Assembly: GCA_012514925.1 (NCBI GenBank)
Contig: JAAYZI010000028.1
Span: 1 to 14,393 of the forward strand
Direction: 5' to 3'
Length of the DNA stretch: 14,393 bases
Origin: Deltaproteobacteria bacterium
GTDB lineage: Bacteria; Bdellovibrionota_C; UBA2361; JAAYZI01
The translations under genes were made by a program, and so were the position numbers. Of this stretch, positions 6,394 through 13,530 are shown piece after piece. The notes under the pieces are model-generated. The model searched no databases and was not told where the DNA came from. It saw only the letters and a program-made list of their open reading frames with translations. Every line of letters starts with the position of its first letter. Position 1 is the stretch's first letter.

Positions 6394-7859
6394 ACGGCAT
6401 GCCCCAAGATTATGAAATAGTAATTGGTTTAGAGGCGCACGTACACCTCTCCACTAAGTCCAAAGCTTTCTGCGCTTCTTCAACGCAGTTCGGAGCTGCG
6501 CCCAATACTTGCACAGACCCGGTTACTTTAGCGCTGCCCGGCACGCTGCCGGTGGCCAACCGGGTCATGGTCGAATACGGAATTATGCTGGGGCTGGCTA
6601 CCAAGTGTGAAATTCGCCGCAGTAACCGTTTCGCGCGCAAGCATTATTTTTACCCTGACCTGCCCAAAGGCTATCAGATCTCCCAATTTGATGAGCCAAT
6701 CTGCGAACGCGGATCCATGACGATCAGAACCGCGGAGAGCAGCCGCGTGATCGGCATTAAACGCATACACATGGAAGAGGACGCCGGGAAGAACATCCAC
6801 GACCCCCATTGCGGAGCGTCCTACCTCGATCTTAACCGCGCCGGCGTGCCCTTGCTGGAGGTCGTCTCGGAACCCGATCTGAGATCTCCTGCGGAAGCTG
6901 TGGCTTACCTCCGCACGCTGCGGCAACTCGTGCGCTTTTTAGGGATCAGCGACGGTAATATGGAGGAAGGCAGCTTGCGCTGTGATGCCAACATATCCTT
7001 GCGGCCGCGGGGCGAGATGAGCTTCGGCACACGCACTGAGATCAAGAACATAAACTCTTTTCGCTTCGTTGAAAAAGCCCTGGAGTATGAAACTGTGCGG
7101 CAGATAAAATTGCTAAAGAGTGGCCGCAGCGTGGTCCAAGAGACCCTACTCTTTGACAGCCAGACCGGCACTACCCATCCCATGCGTGATAAGGAGGAGT
7201 CTTCAGATTACCGATATTTTCCGGATCCTGATTTGCCGCCGCTACGCATCCCGGAAAGTTGGATTGAAGAAGTGCGAAGCAAAATGCCGAAGCTGCCGGA
7301 GCAACGTTACCATGATTTAATGACTGTCTACGGCCTAAACGCTTATGACGCCGGAGTTCTCACGGCCGAACGTGAATATGTGGATTATTTTGAAGAGGTA
7401 TTTAACCACTGTTCAAACGCTAAATCCGCATGCAATTGGATTACTACCGAGGTCTTTGCCAAGCTGCGTAAGCAAGGGTCCAACCAACCGCAAGACGTGG
7501 TTAAAGCCGCTCATTTGGGCAGCCTAATCAGACTCATCGATCAAGAGGTCATCAGCGGCAAAATGGCCAAGAACGTTTTTGAAGAGATGACGTCTTCAGG
7601 CCGTGACCCTAAAGAGATTGTCGAGAAGCAGGGCTTAAAACAGATCACTTCGGAGGGCGACCTCAAAACCATGATTGTAAACGTGCTTGAACGTCACTCT
7701 CAGCAGGTCGGTGAATACCTGGCAGGGAATCAACGCGTTGTGGGATTCTTAGTGGGCCAAGTCATGAAGGCCAGCTCAGGCAGCGCAAACCCGAAGATGG
7801 TGAATCAACTATTGCAAAAAGAGCTTGATCTTATTAAACAAAAGAATAAGGACAGTTAG
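6390..7859 (+). CDS. gatB: Asp/Glu-tRNA amidotransferase subunit B
   Basis: 489 residues from ATG 6390. GatB binds the mischarged tRNA, activates its side chain with ATP and transfers ammonia from GatA. Typical blocks: EIVIGLEAHVHLSTKSKAF, KHYFYPDLPKGYQISQ, HMEEDAGKNIHD, DLNRAGVPLLEVVSEPDL, GTRTEIKNINSF and SSDYRYFPDPDLPPL, then a C-terminal helical YqeY-like tRNA-binding domain ending in a helix of the NPKMVNQLLQKEL type. The N-terminal loop reads FCASST...NTCTDPVT; many homologues have several cysteines there (C-x-C and C-P-V-C) that bind zinc, and this copy keeps only one of those positions. Start choice: ATG 6390 overlaps the gatA stop; ATG 6399 (MPQDYE) has AGGA 8 bases upstream and is equally possible. 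The open frame reaches 6363, but that start lies well inside gatA. Confidence 0.96.
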   Translation: MNGMPQDYEIVIGLEAHVHLSTKSKAFCASSTQFGAAPNTCTDPVTLALPGTLPVANRVMVEYGIMLGLATKCEIRRSNRFARKHYFYPDLPKGYQISQFDEPICERGSMTIRTAESSRVIGIKRIHMEEDAGKNIHDPHCGASYLDLNRAGVPLLEVVSEPDLRSPAEAVAYLRTLRQLVRFLGISDGNMEEGSLRCDANISLRPRGEMSFGTRTEIKNINSFRFVEKALEYETVRQIKLLKSGRSVVQETLLFDSQTGTTHPMRDKEESSDYRYFPDPDLPPLRIPESWIEEVRSKMPKLPEQRYHDLMTVYGLNAYDAGVLTAEREYVDYFEEVFNHCSNAKSACNWITTEVFAKLRKQGSNQPQDVVKAAHLGSLIRLIDQEVISGKMAKNVFEEMTSSGRDPKEIVEKQGLKQITSEGDLKTMIVNVLERHSQQVGEYLAGNQRVVGFLVGQVMKASSGSANPKMVNQLLQKELDLIKQKNKDS

Positions 7860-7862
7860 ATC

Positions 7863-8162
7863 GTGGAACCAGCCTGGCGGGAATTGGACTCGCACACCAG
7901 CGTGGTTTTCTTGCATGTGCCAGCAGCCAAACTGGTTGTGCTGCAAGCCCTCTTTGAAACCTATGAGGGGCTTGGCCTGGTGAGAACTTTAGACATGCGG
8001 CGGGGTTTAATTTCCATCTTGGCTGCTCCAGATATGCAGCAAGATTGCACGGCGCTGCTTAAAGCGGTGTGGGAGCAGACCGGTTGGCGAAATGCCGCCG
8101 TACCAGACGCTTTGGAGAGAGACCTGCTTTTTGGATACTTTAAAAAGGAGTCCCATGCTTGA
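7863..8162 (+). CDS. DUF4911-type small protein
   Basis: 99 residues, soluble, function unknown. The core (about 15-75) alternates a hydrophobic strand (VVFLHVPAAKLVVLQALFE), a glycine-rich turn (YEGLGLVRT) and D-M-R-R-G-L-I-S-I-L-A-A-P. This pattern matches the DUF4911 family, small proteins found mainly in Deltaproteobacteria and relatives. The GTG at 7863 lies 4 bases after the gatB stop and has AAGGA (7848-7852) upstream. Its last 8 bases overlap the start of ppiD, so it is almost certainly co-translated within the operon. Placement between an amidotransferase and a periplasmic chaperone gives no clear hint to function. Family assignment is from memory of the motif pattern. Confidence 0.7.
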   Translation: MEPAWRELDSHTSVVFLHVPAAKLVVLQALFETYEGLGLVRTLDMRRGLISILAAPDMQQDCTALLKAVWEQTGWRNAAVPDALERDLLFGYFKKESHA

Positions 8163-10038
8163 GTTTTTTCATAAGCATACCCAATCGGTGATACTATATT
8201 TCATTATCTTTCTGGTGCTAATCAGCATGCTTGGATTTGGCGTGGATTTCATGGGGCCCAGCCGTGAAGATTATGTCATCAAAATAGACGACCATAAAAT
8301 AAGCAGAGATGATTTCGCTCAAGAACGCCGCGCTCTAGACGACCTCTACCGCCGACAACTGGGAGAGATGTATGCCCAGCTGGCGGGTTCGCCGGAGTGG
8401 AACATTGACAGCCAAGTAGTTGATCGCCTCATCCAGAACTTCCTACTCGAACGCACCGCGCTAGAAAGTGGGCTGGGCGTAGGCGACCTAAAAAGGGTTC
8501 TCGTGGAGAGCCTGGGCGGCCGTTACGATCCGAGGTTATATATGGCTTATTTAGAGCAGCTTGGTATGAGCTCGGCAGCCTACGAAGCGCAGCTTCTATC
8601 TCGATCTCTCAAGGAGCAATTGATAGCCTTCATACAAGACATGTCCAGAGCTTCTAAATCCGAAGCGCTGGCTCTGCTTCAAAGAGAGCAGACTGCCTAC
8701 CAAGTTGATTATACCGCTGTAGATCCCGCACACCTTGCGCAGACCATGTCGGCACCGGAGCAAACTGTGCTGGAACAGTATTATGCCGAAAATTTAGACC
8801 GCTACGAGAGACCCGCCCGGGTGTCTTATGATTTTATAGCCTTCAATCCAAAGAAGCACCTAGACTGGGTGGAGCTTGCTCCAGAAGATATCGAACTGTA
8901 CTACGCTGACCACCAAGAGAAGTACATGCATCCGGAACAGGCCAAGGTGAGCATGATTTTGATGGCTTACCCGGAAGGCGCAGACGATAAGGCCAAACAG
9001 GAGTTAAAAGATCGCGCCGAAGAGGTTCAAACCAGGGCGGCTACAGACCAAGATTTTGCGGAGCTGGCCAAAACCTATTCTGACGATCTGCCCACTAAGT
9101 TTGACGGCGGCCAACTGGGCTGGATTAAGCGCGGAGAGAAGGACGCCCTCCTAGACAATACAATTTTCAGCTTGGGGGGAAAAGGCGTGTCTGAACTTGT
9201 GACTTCTCCAAAAGGATTTATGATCATCAAAGTGGAAGAGTACAAACCTCGCACCCCCATCCCGCTAGATGAAGTCAGAGCTGAAATTGAAGGAAAACTA
9301 CGAGCGAAAGAAGCTCCCGGGCACACCTCGGTTAGAGTTCAAAAGTATCTTGATGAGTGGCGTAAAAGCGACAAGACTCTAAAAGATTTCGCTAGTGAAA
9401 AAGCTTTGGAGAACCCTAGCACAGGCACGGAGCTTTCCAAGGACGCCGACCCCAGCCCGGCTTTAAGCGGGCTGACCGCGGAGATACTGCGGCACCCACA
9501 AGAGAGCAAACTTCTGATTGAGCAAAAACACAACACCATCTTGATTGAAGTAACCAAATTTTTGGAGGCCGATACTCCTCCACTAGCTGAAATTAAAGAC
9601 CAGGTGATAGCGGATTACAAAACCGTGAAGGGGCGTGCAGCCGCACAAGAGAAGGCCAAGGAGTTAGTACAAGTGGCCACCGCGGCCCCTCTTAAAATAG
9701 CAGCCCAGACCGCCGGTCTAACAATTGAGGAAAAAAAGGATCTTAAACCGGCCGACAGCGGCACAGATCTATTTGCAAAAGAAGACGTACGACACGCTAT
9801 TTTTTCCGCCTCCACAACCCCAACTCCCGCCCAAGGTCCCTTTGAACACGAAGGCAAGTACTTCGTGGTGCAGGTAACAGATCTTAAAAAACCAGAACTA
9901 AAAGAAGACACAGACGAGGTGGAGAAGTACTTAACGGAGCGATCTCAAAAGAATACCGAAGAGATCCTGAAAGCTCTTATAAACAAGGCTAAAGCCTCAT
10001 CGCGTATCGACGTACAGCCAGGCTTGCTGCAGGAGTAG
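8155..10038 (+). CDS. ppiD: PpiD-like membrane-anchored peptidyl-prolyl isomerase/chaperone
   Basis: 627 residues, close to E. coli PpiD. A short cytoplasmic N-terminus with basic and His residues is followed by one transmembrane helix (about 11-33, SVILYFIIFLVLISMLGFGV). The rest is periplasmic: a SurA-N-like chaperone region (about 38-240, with the helix VVDRLIQNFLLERTAL), a parvulin rotamase domain (about 258-366; FAELAKTYSDD, GGQLGWIKRGE, GFMIIKVEEY) and a long helical C-terminal region. It would help fold proteins leaving the Sec translocon. Start ATG 8155 has a strong AAGGAG (8145-8150) 4 bases upstream and matches the expected distance to the membrane helix; the frame is open back to 8092, but that would put 21 extra residues before the anchor. 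Last gene of the operon; its stop is 2 bases from a convergent gene. Confidence 0.9.
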   Translation: MLEFFHKHTQSVILYFIIFLVLISMLGFGVDFMGPSREDYVIKIDDHKISRDDFAQERRALDDLYRRQLGEMYAQLAGSPEWNIDSQVVDRLIQNFLLERTALESGLGVGDLKRVLVESLGGRYDPRLYMAYLEQLGMSSAAYEAQLLSRSLKEQLIAFIQDMSRASKSEALALLQREQTAYQVDYTAVDPAHLAQTMSAPEQTVLEQYYAENLDRYERPARVSYDFIAFNPKKHLDWVELAPEDIELYYADHQEKYMHPEQAKVSMILMAYPEGADDKAKQELKDRAEEVQTRAATDQDFAELAKTYSDDLPTKFDGGQLGWIKRGEKDALLDNTIFSLGGKGVSELVTSPKGFMIIKVEEYKPRTPIPLDEVRAEIEGKLRAKEAPGHTSVRVQKYLDEWRKSDKTLKDFASEKALENPSTGTELSKDADPSPALSGLTAEILRHPQESKLLIEQKHNTILIEVTKFLEADTPPLAEIKDQVIADYKTVKGRAAAQEKAKELVQVATAAPLKIAAQTAGLTIEEKKDLKPADSGTDLFAKEDVRHAIFSASTTPTPAQGPFEHEGKYFVVQVTDLKKPELKEDTDEVEKYLTERSQKNTEEILKALINKAKASSRIDVQPGLLQE

Positions 10039-10040
10039 TT

Positions 10041-11603
10041 CTACCTCAACTTAGAGAGTTTATCCAAATTCAGCCGTTCAAACTGGGTAAAAAATCCAGC
10101 TAACGTCTCAATAACCGGTTTGATCCCTCCGGGCTCATCCGTCTCAATATTTAACGCCAATTCCGGATCATGCACAGAAGGACGCAGAACAACGCAACCA
10201 TGAGGCACGGCGATGCGTACTCCTTCGTCCCCCCTTGGCACTACGCTCCAGCCGGGCTGAGCCGTTACAAACTCCCGCAGTCTCTCGATCACAGCTTCAG
10301 CGCACAAGCGCGCCGACTCCCCGGAAATCGGGATCCTCACGGCCACCTCCTCTTTAGGCTCAACCAGCTCCGCAGTTAAGTCCCCTAGGTTTTCTCCCCG
10401 CGCGCTCATATTGGCAGCCTCCACAATCAGCCTCACGGCCAAATAGGCGCCATCATCAAGCCAATAATTATCCTTAAGGGCGGCGTGTCCGGAGCACTCA
10501 ATGGCAAGATAACAGCCGTTCGGCTGCATCTCGTGATCAAGTTCTTTTCCACGCTTGATCACGTTGTTGTATCCGCGCTTGTGCACGCAAACTTGACCGC
10601 CTAAGTTCTCGATAAACTCAATTACGTGGGGTGAGACTATCGAATCCACTACAATCCATGAACCCGGATGGTCTTTAAGCACAACAGCAGCCGCCAAGGC
10701 CACCAAGCGGTTGCCGCCCAAGCTTTGCCCATGTCTGTCCACCAACGCTACACGGTCACCATCCGTGTCAAAGATAACACCCAAATCCGCACCTACCTCC
10801 GTTACCCGCCGACAGATTGACGCCATCGCTTCCGGATCCTCCGGATTAGGTTTATGAGCCGGGAAGTTCCCATCAGGTTCTAAATACTGACTGCCTGAGA
10901 CATCAGCGCCAAGAGGCGCCAGTACATCCGTGGAGAAAAAACCGCTTACACCATGGGACGCGTCTACTGCGATTTTTAGCCCTGCTAACGGAAAGCGCCG
11001 ATCCGCTGAATCCTTAACCCCGTCCATAATCATGTTTCTGAGCTGTTCGGCATAGATCTTCATAAAGTCTATCTGTTGAATCTCGCCCTGAGGCGCGGCC
11101 GAACCAGACTTGAGAGTTTGAGCTGTCGTCAGCACTTCTTTAAGCTCGTCCGAAGAAAGCCCACCGCCGCGCTTAATAAACTTCATGCCGTTCATGTGAG
11201 CAGGATGATGGCTGGCAGTAACCATAATCGCGCCAGACGCATTTATCGGCTCGGTACGAGTTGTCATAAACATGGCGGGAGTGCTGGCGATATCGCAGCT
11301 ATATACGCGGCAACTTCTTTCCGACAGCCCCACCGCAATGGCTCCTTGCAACGCTTCTCCCGACAATCGGGAATCCCGACCCACAGAAATAGTCAGATCG
11401 GAAAGCTGACAGTTCTCTTGCTTGGCAAGCCATATAGCAAAGGCGCAGGCCACGGTTTTTGCCACTTCGTTGGTAAGGAGAACTGGTTTGCCACCTGGAT
11501 TTTCCATGGCTACCGCCCGAACATCACTACCACTTCTAAGCTGTTGATAATCAATTTGCGTTGTTTGCGGGGTATTAGAGGGCTTAAATTCAAGTCCTGA
11601 CAT
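10041..11603 (-). CDS. Phosphomannomutase/phosphoglucomutase family protein
   Basis: 520 residues, alpha-D-phosphohexomutase superfamily. It interconverts hexose 1-phosphate and 6-phosphate via a phosphoserine enzyme and a bisphosphate intermediate. All four catalytic regions are visible: phosphoserine loop VTASHHPAHMNG (Ser131; TASHHP instead of the commoner TASHNP), metal loop DTDGDR (Asp279, 281, 283), KRGYNNVIKRG, the sugar-binding ECSGHAALKDNYWLDDGAY, and a C-terminal phosphate-binding domain. The ECSGH/LDDGAY form resembles a subfamily that also includes plastid proteins, so mannose versus glucose preference is open; likely use is nucleotide-sugar precursors for envelope polysaccharide. 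ATG 11603 is preferred over GTG 11612 because GGAG (11615-11612) lies 8 bases upstream. It ends 2 bases from ppiD, with no space for a separate terminator. Confidence 0.92.
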   Translation of the reverse strand: MSGLEFKPSNTPQTTQIDYQQLRSGSDVRAVAMENPGGKPVLLTNEVAKTVACAFAIWLAKQENCQLSDLTISVGRDSRLSGEALQGAIAVGLSERSCRVYSCDIASTPAMFMTTRTEPINASGAIMVTASHHPAHMNGMKFIKRGGGLSSDELKEVLTTAQTLKSGSAAPQGEIQQIDFMKIYAEQLRNMIMDGVKDSADRRFPLAGLKIAVDASHGVSGFFSTDVLAPLGADVSGSQYLEPDGNFPAHKPNPEDPEAMASICRRVTEVGADLGVIFDTDGDRVALVDRHGQSLGGNRLVALAAAVVLKDHPGSWIVVDSIVSPHVIEFIENLGGQVCVHKRGYNNVIKRGKELDHEMQPNGCYLAIECSGHAALKDNYWLDDGAYLAVRLIVEAANMSARGENLGDLTAELVEPKEEVAVRIPISGESARLCAEAVIERLREFVTAQPGWSVVPRGDEGVRIAVPHGCVVLRPSVHDPELALNIETDEPGGIKPVIETLAGFFTQFERLNLDKLSKLR

Positions 11604-11633
11604 ATGCGACACTCCATGTTGACCGGGTTATTA

Positions 11634-11662
11634 ATTGTGTAGCCTAAGTCTGCACAACCCAA
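11634..11662 (-). promoter_or_regulatory. Possible promoter of the phosphohexomutase gene
   Basis: On the minus strand, TTGGGT (11662-11657), 17 bases, then CACAAT (11639-11634). Each hexamer has four of six consensus bases. It would give a leader of about 25 bases to ATG 11603. Further upstream on the same strand is a run of seven T (about 11701-11695) after the NUDIX-like gene, which may help end that transcript, although I found no strong hairpin immediately before it. Confidence 0.3.
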
Positions 11663-11734
11663 TATTCTGCTCTATCCCACTGCAAATTGTCCACAAAAAA
11701 ACGACTCTGCCACTATGCGCCAGTTTTAAGGCGG

Positions 11735-12988
11735 TTAAAAGGCGTTGCCGCGCTGACTTTCATCAACCAACGCCAGCCAGAGCGCGACTTGTAGTGGAGT
11801 CTCAATCTGAATTCCACGCCGATTTATATTGGCATAAAACTCCGCGATCCCCTGCTTGGTGAGAGGCACTCTACCTCTTAGGATCCGCTCCCCTTCGTCT
11901 GCCACCCCTCCGCCAACACCGCTTAGCACTCCTCTGCACAGCACGTAAACATGACATTCTGAGGCAAAATCAGTGCTTGGCATAACCGCTAGCAACTGCG
12001 GCTGTTGGCCGGGAACCGGCATAAAACCAATCTCTTCTTCGGCTTCACGCAGACTTTCTGCTACTACTTTAGAGAGCAGATCTTTTTCTGCGACAAGCGC
12101 TGCTTCAGGTTCACTGTCCATAATCAACCCTGCCGCCGGAGCTACCACCAGAGAGCTGATAGGCGGCGCCATACGCGGCTTTGGATCGCCAAGCTCCGAA
12201 ACTTCAGTTGGACGCCACTGCATCGTACTAACTAAGCTGACTTCTTTTTCGTTCTCCAACAGCGCTACACACACGACAGCTCCAACTCCACGGCAGCGAC
12301 AGGCATAAATAAACTCTTCTCCATTCTGGCGCTGCGACTGCATTAATCCAAGAAAGCCGCCGGGTCCTTTATATAGGAGTTGGTCGTCGCGTCCTTGCTT
12401 CACCATAGCAGTTAATGCATCCTGCGCAATTCGATCATCGAATTTGTGCAGCCGATCTACGCGCGGCATCACACCTTCACGCCGCGCATGTTCAAAAAGT
12501 GCGGCATATACGCCTGCATCTAGCAGACCGCCCTGCCTGTATATTTCCGCTACTTTCAAATTCATCGAGGAGAACGCCACAAACTCGCATCCGCGTGGCA
12601 GCTCCGGAAACTGCCCTAAAGCGTTTACTCTCCAAAGCGCCATTTGTTGAGTTGTCATCCCGGCCGAAGGGCGGGAGAGTGATAGCAAGTCCGGTCTGTC
12701 AAGCGCCGCACCGAATCCTTCGCTGCTTTTAGGAAGTCGCCACACTGGTCGGCGGTGCACCGCTGAGTACACTTGCTCCAGGACAAAGCCCGGCTCGCTC
12801 CCTCCTCCCAGGATCAACACTCCTGAGGCTTCTTGCTTTGGTCTGAAAAAACTGTAGGGCTGGCCTTCTGGATTTACGGTTCCCCAAACGGTGATAGGCC
12901 CATCGCGCAAAAATTCGACTGAGGGAGGCTGCTGCTCCTTATAGTGCGCCTCAAATGAGCGTGATTTTTTAGGTTGGCTGCTAAACAT
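11735..12988 (-). CDS. NUDIX-like protein with unrecognised N-terminal region
   Basis: 417 residues, no signal peptide or transmembrane helix seen. The C-terminal third has a NUDIX-type signature: APAAGLIMD (284-291) and REAEEEIGF (314-322), matching REUxEExGU, followed by LLAVMPSTDFASE and HVYVLCRG, as in the ADP-ribose/ADP-sugar pyrophosphatase branch. The box is unusual: Gly287 and Phe322 are 35 residues apart rather than 22, and the Glu expected 8 before Arg314 is Ser306. The fold is therefore likely, but activity and metal binding are uncertain. Residues 1-260 (PVWRLP, LPRGCEFVAFSSMNLKVAE, KFDDRIAQDALTAM) match no family I know. ATG 12988-12986 is preceded only by a weak GAGAT. It stands alone on the minus strand upstream of the phosphohexomutase gene, separated by 122 bases. 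Confidence 0.6.
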   Translation of the reverse strand: MFSSQPKKSRSFEAHYKEQQPPSVEFLRDGPITVWGTVNPEGQPYSFFRPKQEASGVLILGGGSEPGFVLEQVYSAVHRRPVWRLPKSSEGFGAALDRPDLLSLSRPSAGMTTQQMALWRVNALGQFPELPRGCEFVAFSSMNLKVAEIYRQGGLLDAGVYAALFEHARREGVMPRVDRLHKFDDRIAQDALTAMVKQGRDDQLLYKGPGGFLGLMQSQRQNGEEFIYACRCRGVGAVVCVALLENEKEVSLVSTMQWRPTEVSELGDPKPRMAPPISSLVVAPAAGLIMDSEPEAALVAEKDLLSKVVAESLREAEEEIGFMPVPGQQPQLLAVMPSTDFASECHVYVLCRGVLSGVGGGVADEGERILRGRVPLTKQGIAEFYANINRRGIQIETPLQVALWLALVDESQRGNAF

Positions 12989-13147
12989 TTATCTCTACAA
13001 AATAACTGTAAACACAGAGGAGTCCACGCCCCGGAACGAATCCAGGGCCAACAGCTCCTATATTACGCAAATAAGGGCGCAGTGCGACAGCCTGAGGTAT
13101 TTTCCAACCTCCGCCCCATCCAAGACTATCTTAAATTTTAGACTCAA

Positions 13148-13176
13148 TTGACAATCCTACCCCGACCAGGGACAAT
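13148..13176 (+). promoter_or_regulatory. Promoter of tRNA-Arg
   Basis: A perfect -35 TTGACA (13148-13153), a 17-base spacer and GACAAT (13171-13176). Transcription would start about 7 bases before the first tRNA base at 13191, a typical short leader. The rest of the 12989-13147 spacer shows no gene; a weak minus-strand TAATAT near 13060 is the only hint of a promoter for the NUDIX-like gene. Confidence 0.8.
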
Positions 13177-13190
13177 CGCCCTCTGGTTGC

Positions 13191-13264
13191 GCCCTCGTAG
13201 CTCAGCCGGATAGAGCACCGGTTTCCTAAACCGGGGGTCAGAGGTTCAAGTCCTCTCGAGGGTG
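13191..13264 (+). tRNA. tRNA-Arg (anticodon CCU)
   Basis: A complete cloverleaf reads AGG codons. The acceptor stem is GCCCTCG (13191-13197) with CGAGGGT (13257-13263), where the first pair is G-U. The D-arm is GCTCAGCCGGATAGAGC. The anticodon stem CCGGT/ACCGG encloses the loop TTCCTAA with anticodon CCT at 13225-13227. The T-arm is AGAGG-TTCAAGT-CCTCT. The discriminator is G13264. The 3' CCA is not encoded (next bases CTC), so it must be added by the CCA enzyme. The last four bases also form the outer end of a long perfect hairpin that continues downstream. Confidence 0.95.
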
Positions 13265-13327
13265 CTCAATTCTTTTCAAAACGTTAGAGCAGCTTCTGCT
13301 CTAACGTTTTGAAAAGAATTGAGCACC
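13261..13327 (+). terminator. Perfect 32-bp inverted repeat at the tRNA 3' end (probable bidirectional terminator)
   Basis: Left arm 13261-13292, loop CTT (13293-13295), right arm 13296-13327; all 32 pairs are Watson-Crick. The inner part is a GC-containing stem (CGTTAGAGCAG / CTGCTCTAACG) flanked by AAAA and TTTT, so it can act as an intrinsic terminator in both directions. The outer part extends to include the last four tRNA bases (GGTG, 13261-13264). An arm of this length is far beyond what a terminator needs, and overlap with a mature tRNA is unusual. Confidence 0.75.
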
Positions 13328-13378
13328 GCCGAAGTCCGGCCCCGCCAGGGGACGGACGAAGGCGGGCAAGTCATCTCC

Positions 13379-13410
13379 GAAACGTTAGAGCAGACTTGCT
13401 CTAACGTTTC
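13379..13410. repeat. Hairpin 2 of the array
   Basis: A 14-bp perfect stem: GAAACGTTAGAGCA (13379-13392), loop GACT, TGCTCTAACGTTTC (13397-13410). An A run (13411-13418) follows on the plus strand, so for plus transcription it lacks the T run of an intrinsic terminator. Confidence 0.85.
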
Positions 13411-13466
13411 AAAAAAAATCAAGTCCGGCCCCGCCAGGGGACGGACTACGGCGGGCAAGTCATCTC

Positions 13467-13501
13467 CGAAACATTAGAGCAGCTTCTGCTCTAATGTTTC
13501 G
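13467..13501. repeat. Hairpin 3 of the array, with paired substitutions
   Basis: A 16-bp perfect stem: CGAAACATTAGAGCAG (13467-13482), loop CTT, CTGCTCTAATGTTTCG (13486-13501). Compared with hairpins 1 and 2, the ACGTTAG/CTAACGT pair is changed to ACATTAG/CTAATGT, that is, one G-C pair became A-T in both arms. Confidence 0.85.
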
Positions 13502-13530
13502 AAAAGATTGAGCCCCGCCAGGGGACGGAC

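Larger units (their letters stand above)
13332..13530. repeat. Tandem ~89-bp palindromic repeat array (2 full units plus a partial)
   Basis: Unit 1 (13332-13420) and unit 2 (13421-13509) are 89 bases apart, and a partial third begins at about 13513. Each unit holds, in order: an imperfect palindrome (AAGTCCGGCCCC, then GCCA, then GGGGACGGAC); a three-base variable site (GAA or TAC); GGCGGGCAAGTCATCTCC; and an AT-richer hairpin with core TTAGAGCA/TGCTCTAA. The third copy keeps only CCCCGCCAGGGGACGGAC, followed by TTGTC. The palindromic GC-rich part looks like the repetitive extragenic palindromes spread by RAYT (Y1-type) transposases; that link is inference, and no RAYT gene is in the window. 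Confidence 0.85.

Noticed and set aside
8092..8154. Longer N-terminus for PpiD
   Set aside because: The ATG at 8155 has a strong AAGGAG and places the membrane helix at residue 11, as in the family; the extension lies within the DUF4911 gene.
13411..13418. Hairpin 2 as a plus-strand intrinsic terminator
   Set aside because: The run after the stem is A, not T, on the plus strand; on the minus strand the T run precedes the stem.
13332..13530. CRISPR array
   Set aside because: Units are directly adjacent with no unique spacers, each unit contains two palindromes, and no cas gene is near.
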